Assembly: GCF_900460245.1 (NCBI RefSeq)
Contig: NZ_UHIP01000002.1
Location: 1,116,001-1,180,000 of the forward strand
DNA: 64,000 bases
Direction: 5' to 3'
Origin: Vibrio fluvialis
GTDB lineage: Bacteria; Pseudomonadota; Gammaproteobacteria; Enterobacterales; Vibrionaceae
Under the pieces are notes generated by a model. It was given only the letters and a program-made list of their open reading frames with translations, made no database searches and was not told where the DNA came from. The position numbers were made by a program, and so were the translations under genes. Below, in pieces: positions 19,631-27,158 of this stretch; the first letter of the stretch is position 1; every line of letters begins with the position of its first letter.

Positions 19631-19659
19631 AGCCCGGGTGACAACCCGGGCTTTTTTTA
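19631..19659 (+). terminator. Intrinsic terminator of glpFK
   Basis: A 9-bp perfect stem AGCCCGGGT / ACCCGGGCT with loop GACA and a following T-run (19653-19658), 56 nt after the glpK stop. The A-rich left flank means it may also serve the convergent small gene at 19679-19939. Confidence 0.88.
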
Positions 19660-19678
19660 CACGTCTTTTTTATTCTTT

Positions 19679-19939
19679 TCAGGCGGCGCTTTGCACACCT
19701 TCGGCTTTATCAGCCTTCTTTTCCTGCTGCATCTTGAACAGGAAGTATACGTTAACGCAGGCGATGAACGCGTTTGTGGCAACCACTGGCCATGCGTTAA
19801 TCATCAAACCGTACACAACAAACAGTGCACAGCCGATAAAGTTTAGAACGCGGAGTTTCACGATGTCTTTCATTGTTAGCGAAATCGCTACGCCGATTGA
19901 TGCCGCATAACCCATGATTTCAACCATGTTCATGTCCAT
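19679..19939 (-). CDS. Small YgjV/SemiSWEET-like membrane protein
   Basis: An 86-aa protein with three hydrophobic segments (about residues 7-25, 32-50, 52-70), the size and topology of half-SWEET or YgjV-type inner-membrane proteins. The short charged C-terminus ends QQEKKADKAEGVQSAA. A GAGGGT ribosome site lies upstream of the first of three closely spaced ATGs (19939). Transport function is only suggested by topology; the substrate is unknown. Confidence 0.65.
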   Translation of the reverse strand: MDMNMVEIMGYAASIGVAISLTMKDIVKLRVLNFIGCALFVVYGLMINAWPVVATNAFIACVNVYFLFKMQQEKKADKAEGVQSAA

Positions 19940-20210
19940 TTTTTGACCCTCTTTAAATTTTGCCGAACAGTGTCAGTGTCGGTACCAATCTTCTCGTCGT
20001 GAGATAAGTGAGGATGCTCCATGCCTCGAATGGTTCGGTTGTTTTATCTGTGGTCACTATAACAACAGGGTTATTGTGATAAAACCCTCAAAAACGAGTT
20101 CGGTGAAGGTTAGCGATTACGCAAACGTTTAATGTTAATCACACTTTTGTCATTACCTAATTCTGTTGGCGCAAATAGTAGGCAATCGGGTAGGGAGATG
20201 AAGCAGGCAA

Positions 20211-20380
20211 CACTGACGATGTGTGTCCGTAGAACGTTTGCAGTGGACACTCCGAAAGGAATTGGCCAAGTGATTTCAGACAACCCGACCTACGTATCAT
20301 TCGAGATCAACCACAAGAACGGGCGCAACTTTAAGATTATCGGCAAAGCCATCGCGCCAGTGTTTAAGAAGATTTTTTAA
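20211..20380 (+). pseudogene. 3' remnant of a phage cI-type repressor gene
   Basis: From about 20211 the sequence matches the 3' end of the intact prophage repressor (54384-54555), nearly identically from 20275 to the stop. In the old reading frame there is a stop (TAG at about 20229) and a one-base deletion (GTGGACACTCC here, GTGGAACATTCC in the intact copy), so it is broken as well as truncated. Upstream sequence no longer resembles phage. It marks the deleted left end of a second prophage sitting in tandem with the intact one. Confidence 0.88.
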
Positions 20381-20384
20381 AATG

Positions 20385-20407
20385 AAGCCACCTGATAGGT
20401 GGCTTTT
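20385..20407 (+). terminator. Repressor terminator, remnant prophage copy
   Basis: Stem AAGCCACC / GGTGGCTT with loop TGATA followed by TT, the counterpart of the hairpin after the intact repressor at 54561-54586. Cargo sequence begins about 15 nt downstream, in both prophages. Confidence 0.75.
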
Positions 20408-20439
20408 CTTATGGGGTGGGGGATTGGTTTAAATGTTTG

Positions 20440-21297
20440 TTATACGAGCTCTTTCTGGATGCTTGAAAGATATGCAAAATGTTTGTACTCAACGGGTATG
20501 TTACGTCCAACGCCCAATTCGCGATAGCTAAATTTCAGTGCACATGCCCCTAGAGCTGCCACATTAAGCCCTTGCATGTATGGTTGATAATTTTCTGGCA
20601 AATAACCATTACCTAACATCATTGCATTACTTACTCCAAACCATGGGTCAGTAGCTATTGCCGTTAAGGAACGCTTAACTCTTTTAAAGCCAGTTTCTTT
20701 CATAACGCGATTGAAATCATTTAAATCGCGATGAAGTTTATTAATTGCTTTGTTCTTTCGTTTAGGTATGTCTTGGCTTGCAACTACAGTATCTACAATT
20801 GAATCCATGGCATCACGTAACGCTAAAAGCTCTGGTAACCTTTTATTCTTAAAATCAATAACTTCTGGAAGAGGGACATCACCTGTTGGAATTTGGATAG
20901 CATTATACAATTCAAATTCTAAACACCCCTGTGTTTTTGCATATTGCTGAGGAACAATTAATTGAGCCGTTGGCTGGGCAATACTCCACTCTTCATTTTC
21001 AACTTCGTTGTTTTCTTCGTAAGCTGCCATTTGAGTTGCTAGTGGTAAAAATCCATTTTGAACACCTCGTAACTCACGAAATTGTACCGCTGTAGATTTA
21101 GCAATCCCTTCCTGAATGAGGAAGTCAACATCATGGCCACCACCAATATGAATCATATTGTTTGTTGGATAATCTATCTTGTCCCAAAAAAGAAGGTAGT
21201 TTCTGAGATTTATCGGCTCGACAGAGCCATTCATTTGTAATCCATGCCCATTATTCAAAATTGAATAATTTGGAGTAATTATTATACCGCGTTCCAT
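20440..21297 (-). CDS. Cargo protein of remnant prophage, unknown function (DUF6236-like?)
   Basis: A 285-aa soluble protein. It begins MERGIIITPNYSILNNG and has YLLFWDKIDYPTNN, then a charged helical middle (DFKNKRLPELLALRDAM) and a C-terminal part with a glycine/alanine-rich stretch. From memory this resembles proteins annotated DUF6236, which often occur with a small partner, but I could not verify this. It is second in a two-gene minus-strand unit with the gene at 21337-21945. After the stop a truncated attC start (TATAACAAAC) meets phage sequence. Low GC against the neighbouring glp genes suggests transfer. Confidence 0.7.
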   Translation of the reverse strand: MERGIIITPNYSILNNGHGLQMNGSVEPINLRNYLLFWDKIDYPTNNMIHIGGGHDVDFLIQEGIAKSTAVQFRELRGVQNGFLPLATQMAAYEENNEVENEEWSIAQPTAQLIVPQQYAKTQGCLEFELYNAIQIPTGDVPLPEVIDFKNKRLPELLALRDAMDSIVDTVVASQDIPKRKNKAINKLHRDLNDFNRVMKETGFKRVKRSLTAIATDPWFGVSNAMMLGNGYLPENYQPYMQGLNVAALGACALKFSYRELGVGRNIPVEYKHFAYLSSIQKELV

Positions 21298-21311
21298 TTC
21301 GCCTCCTGCTC

Positions 21312-21341
21312 GTATAACTCCCTATTAAATTGCTTGTTAAC
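21312..21341 (-). repeat. Collapsed attC-like junction between the two remnant-prophage cargo genes
   Basis: On the minus strand the gap reads GTTAACAAGCAATTTAATAG then GGAGTTATAC, that is, the outer ends of a Vibrio-type attC (TTAACAAGCAATTTAA and GTTATA) joined with the inner part missing. It is too short to fold as a working attC. Read as a deletion scar of a cassette junction; this is inference. Confidence 0.4.
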
Positions 21342-21945
21342 TGTTTGATAGCAGGAAATTTGACGCAGATGTAATGTAAGTTCCAAACACATCGAATAAG
21401 TTCTTCGCTGACTCAATATCCGGTGCAAAGGTACACGCTACACTAGTAACTACACCGTAAGCTGCTTGACGCCACCCTTCTTTACTACCTTGTTCCAGTT
21501 TTTCATTTAACATCTCAAATGACTTTTCTAAATATGCTTGTTGTATTTCCGTCAACTTTACAAGGTCTTCTATACGACTTTTCATGAGATCCATTTGATC
21601 CTTGAGTATCGTTACTTCTTGTTCAGTAAAATTAGGGTTAGTGCCTTTAAAAATATGTGACTGATTAAAAATGCTTTCAGCTTCTTTCAATACTGGCAAT
21701 TTTGTCAGTAATATGCGAGCACTTGTATAATTTGCGTCAAGTAATCTGACCTCAAATAGATCACCAAAAAGGCAAGTGAAAGCCTCGTTTGTACCTAGTT
21801 CAGAGCCATCATTCGGGTAACCTGGTCGTCCTGCTGATACATACCAACCTTGATTTCCTGCTTCATAATGCATCGTAAGTGAATGCTCTTGCACAAACTC
21901 TGTAGTGTTTTGTTTTAAAACAATAATATCTTGGGTTTCAAACAA
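21337..21945 (-). CDS. Cargo protein of remnant prophage, coiled-coil, unknown function
   Basis: A 202-aa protein I do not recognise. Residues 1-85 look globular (GNQGWYVSAGRPGYPNDG). Residues about 100-155 form a charged helical or coiled-coil segment (LKDQMDLMKSRIEDLVKL), and the last 45 residues contain a moderately hydrophobic stretch (AAYGVVTSVACTFAPD). It is the first gene of the cargo unit, reading away from the old integrase promoter region; a candidate promoter lies 59 nt upstream. Its location in an exchangeable prophage cargo site makes an anti-phage or exclusion role plausible, not shown. Confidence 0.65.
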   Translation of the reverse strand: MFETQDIIVLKQNTTEFVQEHSLTMHYEAGNQGWYVSAGRPGYPNDGSELGTNEAFTCLFGDLFEVRLLDANYTSARILLTKLPVLKEAESIFNQSHIFKGTNPNFTEQEVTILKDQMDLMKSRIEDLVKLTEIQQAYLEKSFEMLNEKLEQGSKEGWRQAAYGVVTSVACTFAPDIESAKNLFDVFGTYITSASNFLLSNS

Positions 21946-21992
21946 ACCATTGACTCCTAAATAAAATAAAACAGTTAACAGTCTCTTTTAAC

Positions 21993-22038
21993 TAGACTTT
22001 GTCTGTATAAGTCCACAATAAAATACAGACAAAGTCTA
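21993..22038. promoter_or_regulatory. 16-bp perfect inverted repeat in the integrase-cargo gap
   Basis: TAGACTTTGTCTGTAT (21993-22008) and its exact complement ATACAGACAAAGTCTA (22023-22038), 14 nt apart. Each arm supplies TTGTCT and the facing arm a TATACA/AATACA-like box at 17 nt, so the repeat could hold face-to-face promoters for cargo (-) and integrase (+). The intact prophage has a degenerate version at 57748-57790. Confidence 0.5.
22004..22032 (-). promoter_or_regulatory. Candidate sigma-70 promoter for remnant cargo genes
   Basis: On the minus strand TTGTCT, 17 nt, TATACA (4/6 and 4/6 matches to consensus), just upstream of the gene starting at 21945. The equivalent in the intact prophage is CTGTCT-17-TATACC at 57754-57782. 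Confidence 0.4.
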
Positions 22039-22241
22039 TCTAATACACCATGGCAAACAGGTGTTCACAACTGACAAATGAAACGCATCAACAGTATCAA
22101 ACAACCGTGTCTTTTGGTGTGATCGGTTTGGGTTTTATCACCATAATTATGCATCAATGTGCATTTCTGTGTGAGTTGAATACTGTGTTTATGCACAGTT
22201 ATGTTTTATTATTCCTGCTCATGTCGTTAAGTGAGCTGATT

Positions 22242-22322
22242 ATGAGCATCAAGAAAGAGGGCAGAAACGGAAGCGTCTTGCCGCCAGCTTGAGAACTAAG
22301 ATTAAATGCTGTGAAATCTGGG
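22242..22322 (+). pseudogene. Decayed integrase gene start of the remnant prophage
   Basis: The roughly 170 bases before 22242 match the leader of the intact integrase gene (57843-58014) with few changes. ATG AGC ATC AAG AAA GAG then follows as in the intact start, after which about 33 bases are missing, homology resumes for about 30 bases (AACGGAAGCG, GCCGCCAG), and the rest of the gene is gone up to the attachment core. Only about 17 codons remain open. Confidence 0.85.
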
Positions 22323-22365
22323 TTTGCTAGGTATGGCGGGAATAAAAAACCCGCCATTGGGCGGG
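22323..22365. repeat. Prophage attachment site, left copy (junction of remnant and intact prophage)
   Basis: A 43-base sequence starting TTTGCTAGGTATGGCGGG, identical to 59081-59123 at the right end. It contains the CCCGCC-ATTG-GGCGGG hairpin. Phage tail sequence begins just to the right and the dead integrase lies just to the left, so this is the attL of the intact prophage and the attR of the older remnant. The exact crossover within the 43 bases is unknown. Confidence 0.88.
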
Positions 22366-22441
22366 CTGGTATGTTACTTAACTAATTGATTTATAATGCT
22401 TGTATAAAATCAATGACCACATTTTGTCCTCGGGTGTGGTT

Positions 22442-24343
22442 CTAATAGCTCCAGCCTAAGTTTCCGACATCCAGATTCAGATCGGTTCCTTTGTCGCTCT
22501 TTGCCTTGTCCACCGTCACCGGTTTGTCTGACTTAATTGTCAGTGCGACTTCCGATCGGCTGTTCAACGTCTGGCTCTTGATTGGCTGATAGGGGTTATA
22601 AGGTTTGTGAGCAGGCAAGCCGCCGCTTTGATAGTCAGCATAGGCTTTGGTGCGCTCTGTTTGGTTGCGGGTTTCGTTGGTAACAATTCCCAGAGTGGCG
22701 TTTTTGTCTTTGATGCTGTCGAGTTTGTTCGCCAGGTTATCGACTTCTGTGCCGGCAGCGTCCAAACCTGTTTTCCAGCCGTCAGGAATGAGAGAGTCCG
22801 GCAGCATGTTGATGAGTTTCTTAACTCCGTCCCACAGTCCGATGAATTGCTCTTTCACCCAGTTAATCACTTTGTCTAAACCGATAAACTTATCCACCAG
22901 GTAGGTAATGGCAATAATCGCGGCGCCAATCGCCGTGACCATCATGCCAATCGGGTTGGCCATGATCACCGCATTGAGGCCAATCAGCGCCACTTTGGCG
23001 ATCGCCAAAATGGTGATAATGCCTTTGAAGTTCTGCGCAACAAAAATCAGCCCTTTACCTAAGAACTCCAGCGCCTGATACAGCCCGTTGACGGTCTGAA
23101 TCACTTTGTCCATAAACTCGGTGCGCCATTGGGTGTTTTTGAATTTTTCTGAGAACTCGGTAAACAGCCTGGTGGCTTTTTCCATAATCGGTGCCAACGC
23201 GGCAAACTTAATCGAGCGCAGGCTTTCAGAGATGCGCTGCACTGCGTCGTTGTACGCTTCGGCTTTCGCGGCATCTTCTGCAGTAGCGCCGCCACCCAAA
23301 TCGTTGAACTCCTGACGCGCAGCAGTCAGCCCCTGCGTGCCTTCGCGCAGCATGATGAGCATTTCCCGCCCGCTGTCACCAAAGGCGGCATCCGCAAACG
23401 CCATCTGCTCCTGCGCGGTTTTCAGTTTGGAGAAAGACTCTAGCAGCATCTGGTAGGCTTCCTGGGTATCTTTCGCGCCCTGCAAATCGCGGAACGCGGC
23501 GTTCTTACTCTTTTTCAGGTAACTGCCCAGTGCGCCCGCTCCGGTGGTTTGAAGAACACCCAGACGACGGGTAAAGCGGGTCATCGACGCCGACAGCGCA
23601 TCGGCGCTCACGCCCGCGTGTTCGGCCTGCGATTGCATGGCCTGCAGTTCGCTGATCGGCAGATTGAGGTTGGCGGATTTCTTGGCAAGTTTGTCCATCT
23701 CTGCCGCGCTGCTGTTTACCTCGGCTGCCAGTCCGGCCAGGCTGAAACCTCCGAGCAGGGCGGCACCTTTGCCGAGTGCCGCTCCGGCCACATTCGGCAG
23801 GCGAATGGCGCCATTGAGCTTTTGCAGTGGAGCCATCGCGCCGCGCAGGATGGCGTATTTCTTACTCAGTTTGATGATTTCCGCGCCGTGCTTTTTGTAG
23901 CTTTTCTCAAGGCGCTTGTTCTCGCCATTGAGGTCATGCACTTTGACGCCTGTCTTTTTCAGCTCGCCACCCAGTTTGACCAGGTGTGTTTTGTACTGGT
24001 CCTGCTGCTGAGTGAGCTTATCGACTCGCTGCTGCTGTTTGGCAATTTTCTCGGTGAGGGCAGCGGTCGGTTTACCCGCCGCGGCTGCGCTGGCTTGCAG
24101 CTCCCGAAGTTTCTCACTGGCCGCTGCCATCGCAAGCGTATTCTGGCTCATCGCTTTTTTGGTGTTTTTAAATGAGCCAATCATGCCGATCGCGGCGGTA
24201 TCATCCGCCTGCGCTTTCTGAATCTTTTTGATGGCGTTGGCGTAGTGGTCGGAATCACTCGCCATGCCTTTGAGTGGCGCGGACACTTTGTCTTTCAGTC
24301 CCATCACCACGGAGAGGTTCATCTTCATTCGGATGTCCTTCAT
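22442..24343 (-). CDS. Phage tail tape measure protein (P2 gpT / Mu gp42-like)
   Basis: A 633-aa protein setting tail length and probably helping DNA entry. The N-terminal 180 residues are charged and helical (AKQQQRVDKLTQQQDQYK); a region around residues 230-360 shows the MDKLAKKSANL and ALSASMTRFTRRLG pattern of phage tape measures. Hydrophobic stretches at about 440-490 (IITILAIAKVALIGLNAVI and MMVTAIGAAIIAITYLV) could be membrane-active. It is the last gene before the attachment site and follows the frameshifted chaperone gene. Confidence 0.88.
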   Translation of the reverse strand: MKDIRMKMNLSVVMGLKDKVSAPLKGMASDSDHYANAIKKIQKAQADDTAAIGMIGSFKNTKKAMSQNTLAMAAASEKLRELQASAAAAGKPTAALTEKIAKQQQRVDKLTQQQDQYKTHLVKLGGELKKTGVKVHDLNGENKRLEKSYKKHGAEIIKLSKKYAILRGAMAPLQKLNGAIRLPNVAGAALGKGAALLGGFSLAGLAAEVNSSAAEMDKLAKKSANLNLPISELQAMQSQAEHAGVSADALSASMTRFTRRLGVLQTTGAGALGSYLKKSKNAAFRDLQGAKDTQEAYQMLLESFSKLKTAQEQMAFADAAFGDSGREMLIMLREGTQGLTAARQEFNDLGGGATAEDAAKAEAYNDAVQRISESLRSIKFAALAPIMEKATRLFTEFSEKFKNTQWRTEFMDKVIQTVNGLYQALEFLGKGLIFVAQNFKGIITILAIAKVALIGLNAVIMANPIGMMVTAIGAAIIAITYLVDKFIGLDKVINWVKEQFIGLWDGVKKLINMLPDSLIPDGWKTGLDAAGTEVDNLANKLDSIKDKNATLGIVTNETRNQTERTKAYADYQSGGLPAHKPYNPYQPIKSQTLNSRSEVALTIKSDKPVTVDKAKSDKGTDLNLDVGNLGWSY

Positions 24344-24356
24344 ACAAAAAAGAGAG

Positions 24357-24787
24357 CTAGTCGCTCTCTTGTGTTTCGGTTCGTTGCCGTGCCAGCTCGC
24401 GGAACAGTAATAAATCGTCGTAGCTGAGGGCGTCTATTTCGCTCGGCGGCCAGTGAAATACCATGGCGATGTCGGCGTAGTAGTCCTCAACCCGGTTTAT
24501 CAGAGTTCCGTATTCACGAAAAAAGAGGCGATGGTGGTCAAAAGTGGCGCCCAGTTCTCCGGTGGCAAGTTCAGCAAATCGCGCTCAGTCAGAGACGAAA
24601 TGCGCGGCAGCAGGATTTCACCGGCATCAAATTTCATCTCACACACATCAATCAGGCTGAGTCCGCGCAGGTTGCCCGAATGCGGTTTACGGATCTCCAC
24701 CGTGTTGATTTCCACGCCATCTTTCACGATAGGGGTGGCCAGCGTGGCCGTTTTCACTTCAGCCTGATTGTTAATCGGAGTTGCCAT
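24357..24787 (-). CDS. Tail assembly chaperone, -1 frameshift long form (gpE+E' / gp41-type)
   Basis: The short chaperone frame (24500-24787) contains T TTT TTC at 24518-24524, in the X-XXY-YYZ register for -1 slippage. After a slip the frame stays open for about 55 codons to a TAG at 24357-24359 and encodes REYGTLINRVEDYYADIAMV then FHWPPSEIDALSYDDLLLF. The AMVFHWPPSEI and DDLLLFRELA elements are what I expect of the E' extension in P2/Mu-type phages. The long product would be made in small amounts and prime tail assembly around the tape measure encoded next. Confidence 0.8.
24500..24787 (-). CDS. Tail assembly chaperone, short form (Mu gp41 / P2 gpE-like)
   Basis: A 95-aa protein, MATPINNQ to VNTEL. 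The central GVEINTVEIRKPHSGNLRGL and KFDAGEILLPRISSLTE segments match the phage tail assembly family (Mu gp41-type). It sits directly before the tape measure, as in all contractile-tail phages. Start ATG 24787 overlaps the previous gene end by 17 nt and has AGGAAG upstream. Confidence 0.85.
   Translation of the reverse strand: MATPINNQAEVKTATLATPIVKDGVEINTVEIRKPHSGNLRGLSLIDVCEMKFDAGEILLPRISSLTERDLLNLPPENWAPLLTTIASFFVNTEL
24518..24524 (-). other. Slippery heptamer for programmed -1 frameshift
   Basis: TTTTTTC read T-TTT-TTC in the zero frame of the chaperone gene, eight codons before its stop. It is followed by a new frame with family-like sequence, which argues that the slip is used. Confidence 0.78.
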
Positions 24788-25466
24788 AACCGAGTTCTTC
24801 CTTCAGTTCGTTGAGTCGGGTCTTGCGACCGCCTTTGTTCGGATCGAGTTTCATCACCGCATCAAACAGCGCGTACGCTTTCTCGGTGTCGCCATCTGCG
24901 TCATACCAGTCGCCTGCCAGGCGGAACATCTTCACCTTGAGCGGCGCGTTGGTGGCGAGGTTTCCGGCCTGTAAATCGGTAACAGCCTGAAGCAGGTAGT
25001 CGCGGTTAAACGCCAGCTTCTCTTTCGAGGCACTGTGCGAGTACTGAAACACGATGTCGCAGAACGCGGTCTGGCCGTTTGACTTCCAGCTGTCCGGCGT
25101 TTCCAGCCCCATGTCGATGGCCGCCCGGAAGCTGTCGTGTACCGTCGTCAGTTGGCCTAAATCGACCTGCCACTGATAGAACCACCACACCACATCGAGA
25201 TTGCCGAGGTCGGTGTGAGTGGCGAGAAGCTTTTCAACCAGCGGCTGGTATTTCTTCACCAGTTCAGCTTTGTACGGGTCTTTTTCCTGAGAGCCGGCCA
25301 GAGTGCGCAGGAACGCCAAATCTTGTTTGAGCATGGCCTGCGTTTCTTCCCACGGTTTGTCGGCCAGCGTCGGGCGGGCGGTTTTTCCCGTCGGCGCGGC
25401 TGGCATCGGCTTGGCCTGAGCCGCCTTTTGTTGCTGAGCCTGACGTTTTAACAAAATCGATAGCAT
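24771..25466 (-). CDS. Terminase small subunit (P2 gpM-like)
   Basis: A 231-aa protein. After a basic, alanine-rich N-terminus, segments such as WFYQWQVDLGQLTTVHDSFR, AAIDMGLETPDSW and MFRLAGDWYDADGDTEKAYAL parallel P2 gpM, the DNA-recognition subunit of the packaging terminase. ATG 25466 is chosen for its AAGGAGC ribosome site; the frame extends to 25496 over the tube gene. It lies between tail tube and tail chaperone rather than after the capsid gene as in P2, an unusual place for this function. Confidence 0.72.
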   Translation of the reverse strand: MLSILLKRQAQQQKAAQAKPMPAAPTGKTARPTLADKPWEETQAMLKQDLAFLRTLAGSQEKDPYKAELVKKYQPLVEKLLATHTDLGNLDVVWWFYQWQVDLGQLTTVHDSFRAAIDMGLETPDSWKSNGQTAFCDIVFQYSHSASKEKLAFNRDYLLQAVTDLQAGNLATNAPLKVKMFRLAGDWYDADGDTEKAYALFDAVMKLDPNKGGRKTRLNELKEELGYGNSD

Positions 25467-25476
25467 GTCACGCTCC

Positions 25477-25842
25477 TTATTGTGAGATGAGCTCATAGCC
25501 GTTGAACAGCACTTCCAGCTGGCCGTCTTTGACGTTCAGCGTGAGCGGATCCACCGCCCAGGCATCCGTGAGGGTGTAGACTTTGCCGCTGTTGAGCTCA
25601 AGGGTGATGTTCTCATCCACGAACGCCTTGATGGCGTCTTCATCGGTGGCTTTGGCGTGCACGATGGTGGCTTTGATGTAGGGCGCGCCGTCGTACACTT
25701 CACTGTGTCCCAGCACGCCGTCATCGCCCATGACCGCTTCACGCTTGAGGTTACCAAACCCGATTTCTGCGCCTTCTTTAATGGGCAGGCGACCCAGAGA
25801 GCCGGCGTTCAGTACGGCGCGGCTGGTGATTGTGGTTCCCAT
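25477..25842 (-). CDS. Phage tail tube protein
   Basis: A 121-aa protein with the beta-rich pattern of contractile-tail tube subunits (NITLELNSGKVYTLTDAWAV and DGQLEVLFNGYELI). It follows the sheath gene by 3 nt, the usual sheath-tube order in Mu- and P2-type tails. The subunit stacks in hexamer rings around the tape measure. Confidence 0.8.
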   Translation of the reverse strand: MGTTITSRAVLNAGSLGRLPIKEGAEIGFGNLKREAVMGDDGVLGHSEVYDGAPYIKATIVHAKATDEDAIKAFVDENITLELNSGKVYTLTDAWAVDPLTLNVKDGQLEVLFNGYELISQ

Positions 25843-25845
25843 GGC

Positions 25846-26979
25846 TTACTTCCTGAATTGAATTTTGCCGGCAACGATGATCAATCCGTTCACGAACTGC
25901 GGTGAGTCCTGATAGTTGATCCGCTGCTTGTTGGTGTCATCGAGCTCAACAATGAGCGACTTCTTGTAGCCGTCGAAGTCCTGCACGATGCCGTTGTATT
26001 CCAGCTCTTTGTACAGCGCCAGCAGCTCGGTTTTGAACATGCTGGGCGTGACAATTGCCTGTCCCGGCGCAAAGCGGGTGCCGTCTTTGGCCACTTTGAA
26101 ACGGGCGTATTTGCTTAAGATGCGTGAGCGTTGTTTCTGACGAAAATACATCGCCGTGGCTGGCGTCATGATGTCGAGGTAGCTGTTATCGGCAATCCCC
26201 GACGCGTTTTCGGTGTAAGCGGTGACCGCACGCTCCACCTGCACTTCTTTGGTGGAGGTGACGACGTACGTGCCCATTCCTTCGTGGAGCAGCAGGTTAC
26301 GCTCGGCCCAGTCAAACTCGGTGTCCGCAATGGAGTAGACGCCGCTCATCTTGAGCGTTTGCAGCGGGCGGCACGGGTCGTTTGCCAGTGACGGCGCAAT
26401 TTGTCCCGCCCAGGCACCGATCGCCGCCGCATCCGTCAGGGCTTCATCGGCGGAGTTACCGAGCGCGTTCACCGGCATAAAGCTGATCAGCGGGCAGTTG
26501 CTTTTATTGGCAAAGGTAATCAGCTCCGCATGGGTGCCTTTTTTCGGGATGTAAGCCACGCCGGGGATCTGTTGTAGTGCCTGATAACGCTTTTCCAGAA
26601 ACTCGCCCAAATCGCGGATGGTGGTGTCATCATTGAGCGAGCACAGGATGTGGTGGTACTGCACATCGCCGAGGGCTGCCAGTGCTGACATAGTATCGGC
26701 CGCGTCCACGCTGATGGCGTAGACGGGCATGCTTTCATCCTGCTTGCGAAAATAGGTCACCATGTCGACGATGTCGGAGGCGCCGAACTGCGCCTGCGCC
26801 TTGGTTTCGTCCATACACAGCACAACGGTGTTGGGCGCCACCGGTGCGCCCGCAACCGCATTGCCGATCACCAGGCACAATTGCTGGTCTTCCGCGCTGT
26901 TGGCCAGGCTGTTGTCGATTTCGACATACATGCCGGGCACATAAGCGCTGGCCGGAACTTCTGAGAAGCTGATGCTCAT
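25846..26979 (-). CDS. Phage tail sheath protein (DUF2586-like)
   Basis: A 377-aa contractile sheath subunit. The N-terminus ISFSEVPASAYVPGMYVEID and the C-terminal GYKKSLIVELDDTNKQRINY and FVNGLIIVAGKIQFRK fit the DUF2586/Mu gpL-type sheath families. It is shorter than Mu gpL (about 495 aa). It overlaps the DUF2635 gene by 4 nt and is followed by the tube gene, so assignment by order is strong. Confidence 0.8.
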   Translation of the reverse strand: MSISFSEVPASAYVPGMYVEIDNSLANSAEDQQLCLVIGNAVAGAPVAPNTVVLCMDETKAQAQFGASDIVDMVTYFRKQDESMPVYAISVDAADTMSALAALGDVQYHHILCSLNDDTTIRDLGEFLEKRYQALQQIPGVAYIPKKGTHAELITFANKSNCPLISFMPVNALGNSADEALTDAAAIGAWAGQIAPSLANDPCRPLQTLKMSGVYSIADTEFDWAERNLLLHEGMGTYVVTSTKEVQVERAVTAYTENASGIADNSYLDIMTPATAMYFRQKQRSRILSKYARFKVAKDGTRFAPGQAIVTPSMFKTELLALYKELEYNGIVQDFDGYKKSLIVELDDTNKQRINYQDSPQFVNGLIIVAGKIQFRK

Positions 26980-27158
26980 TGGCCGTTCTCCTTATTCGTT
27001 GCCGTTTTCGTGGTGACGAGCACGACGGATTGGTCTTTAATGCGACGCAGCCAGTAAGGGTTACGCGGCTTCTCTTCGCCTGCGGCCTTTAACGGCTCGC
27101 GGGTTTCCGGGTCACGAACCAGTAACCCTTTTTGTGGTTTGACTTTGATGGTTTGCAT
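26976..27158 (-). CDS. DUF2635 family phage protein (Mu gp38 position)
   Basis: A 60-aa basic protein, MQTIKVKPQKGLLVRDPETR onward, with NPYWLRRIKDQSVVLV, the pattern of DUF2635. Such genes precede the sheath gene in Mu-type tail operons, as here. The function is unknown; conserved placement suggests a tail assembly role. Confidence 0.75.
   Translation of the reverse strand: MQTIKVKPQKGLLVRDPETREPLKAAGEEKPRNPYWLRRIKDQSVVLVTTKTATNKENGQ

Noticed and set aside
22050..22292. 80-codon open frame ahead of the dead integrase
   Set aside because: It is the integrase leader read through; the same leader upstream of the intact integrase shows no protein-like conservation, and the family start is the later ATG.
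22300..22450. tRNA gene as prophage target
   Set aside because: The repeated core is a terminator hairpin; no tRNA fold is visible at either end.
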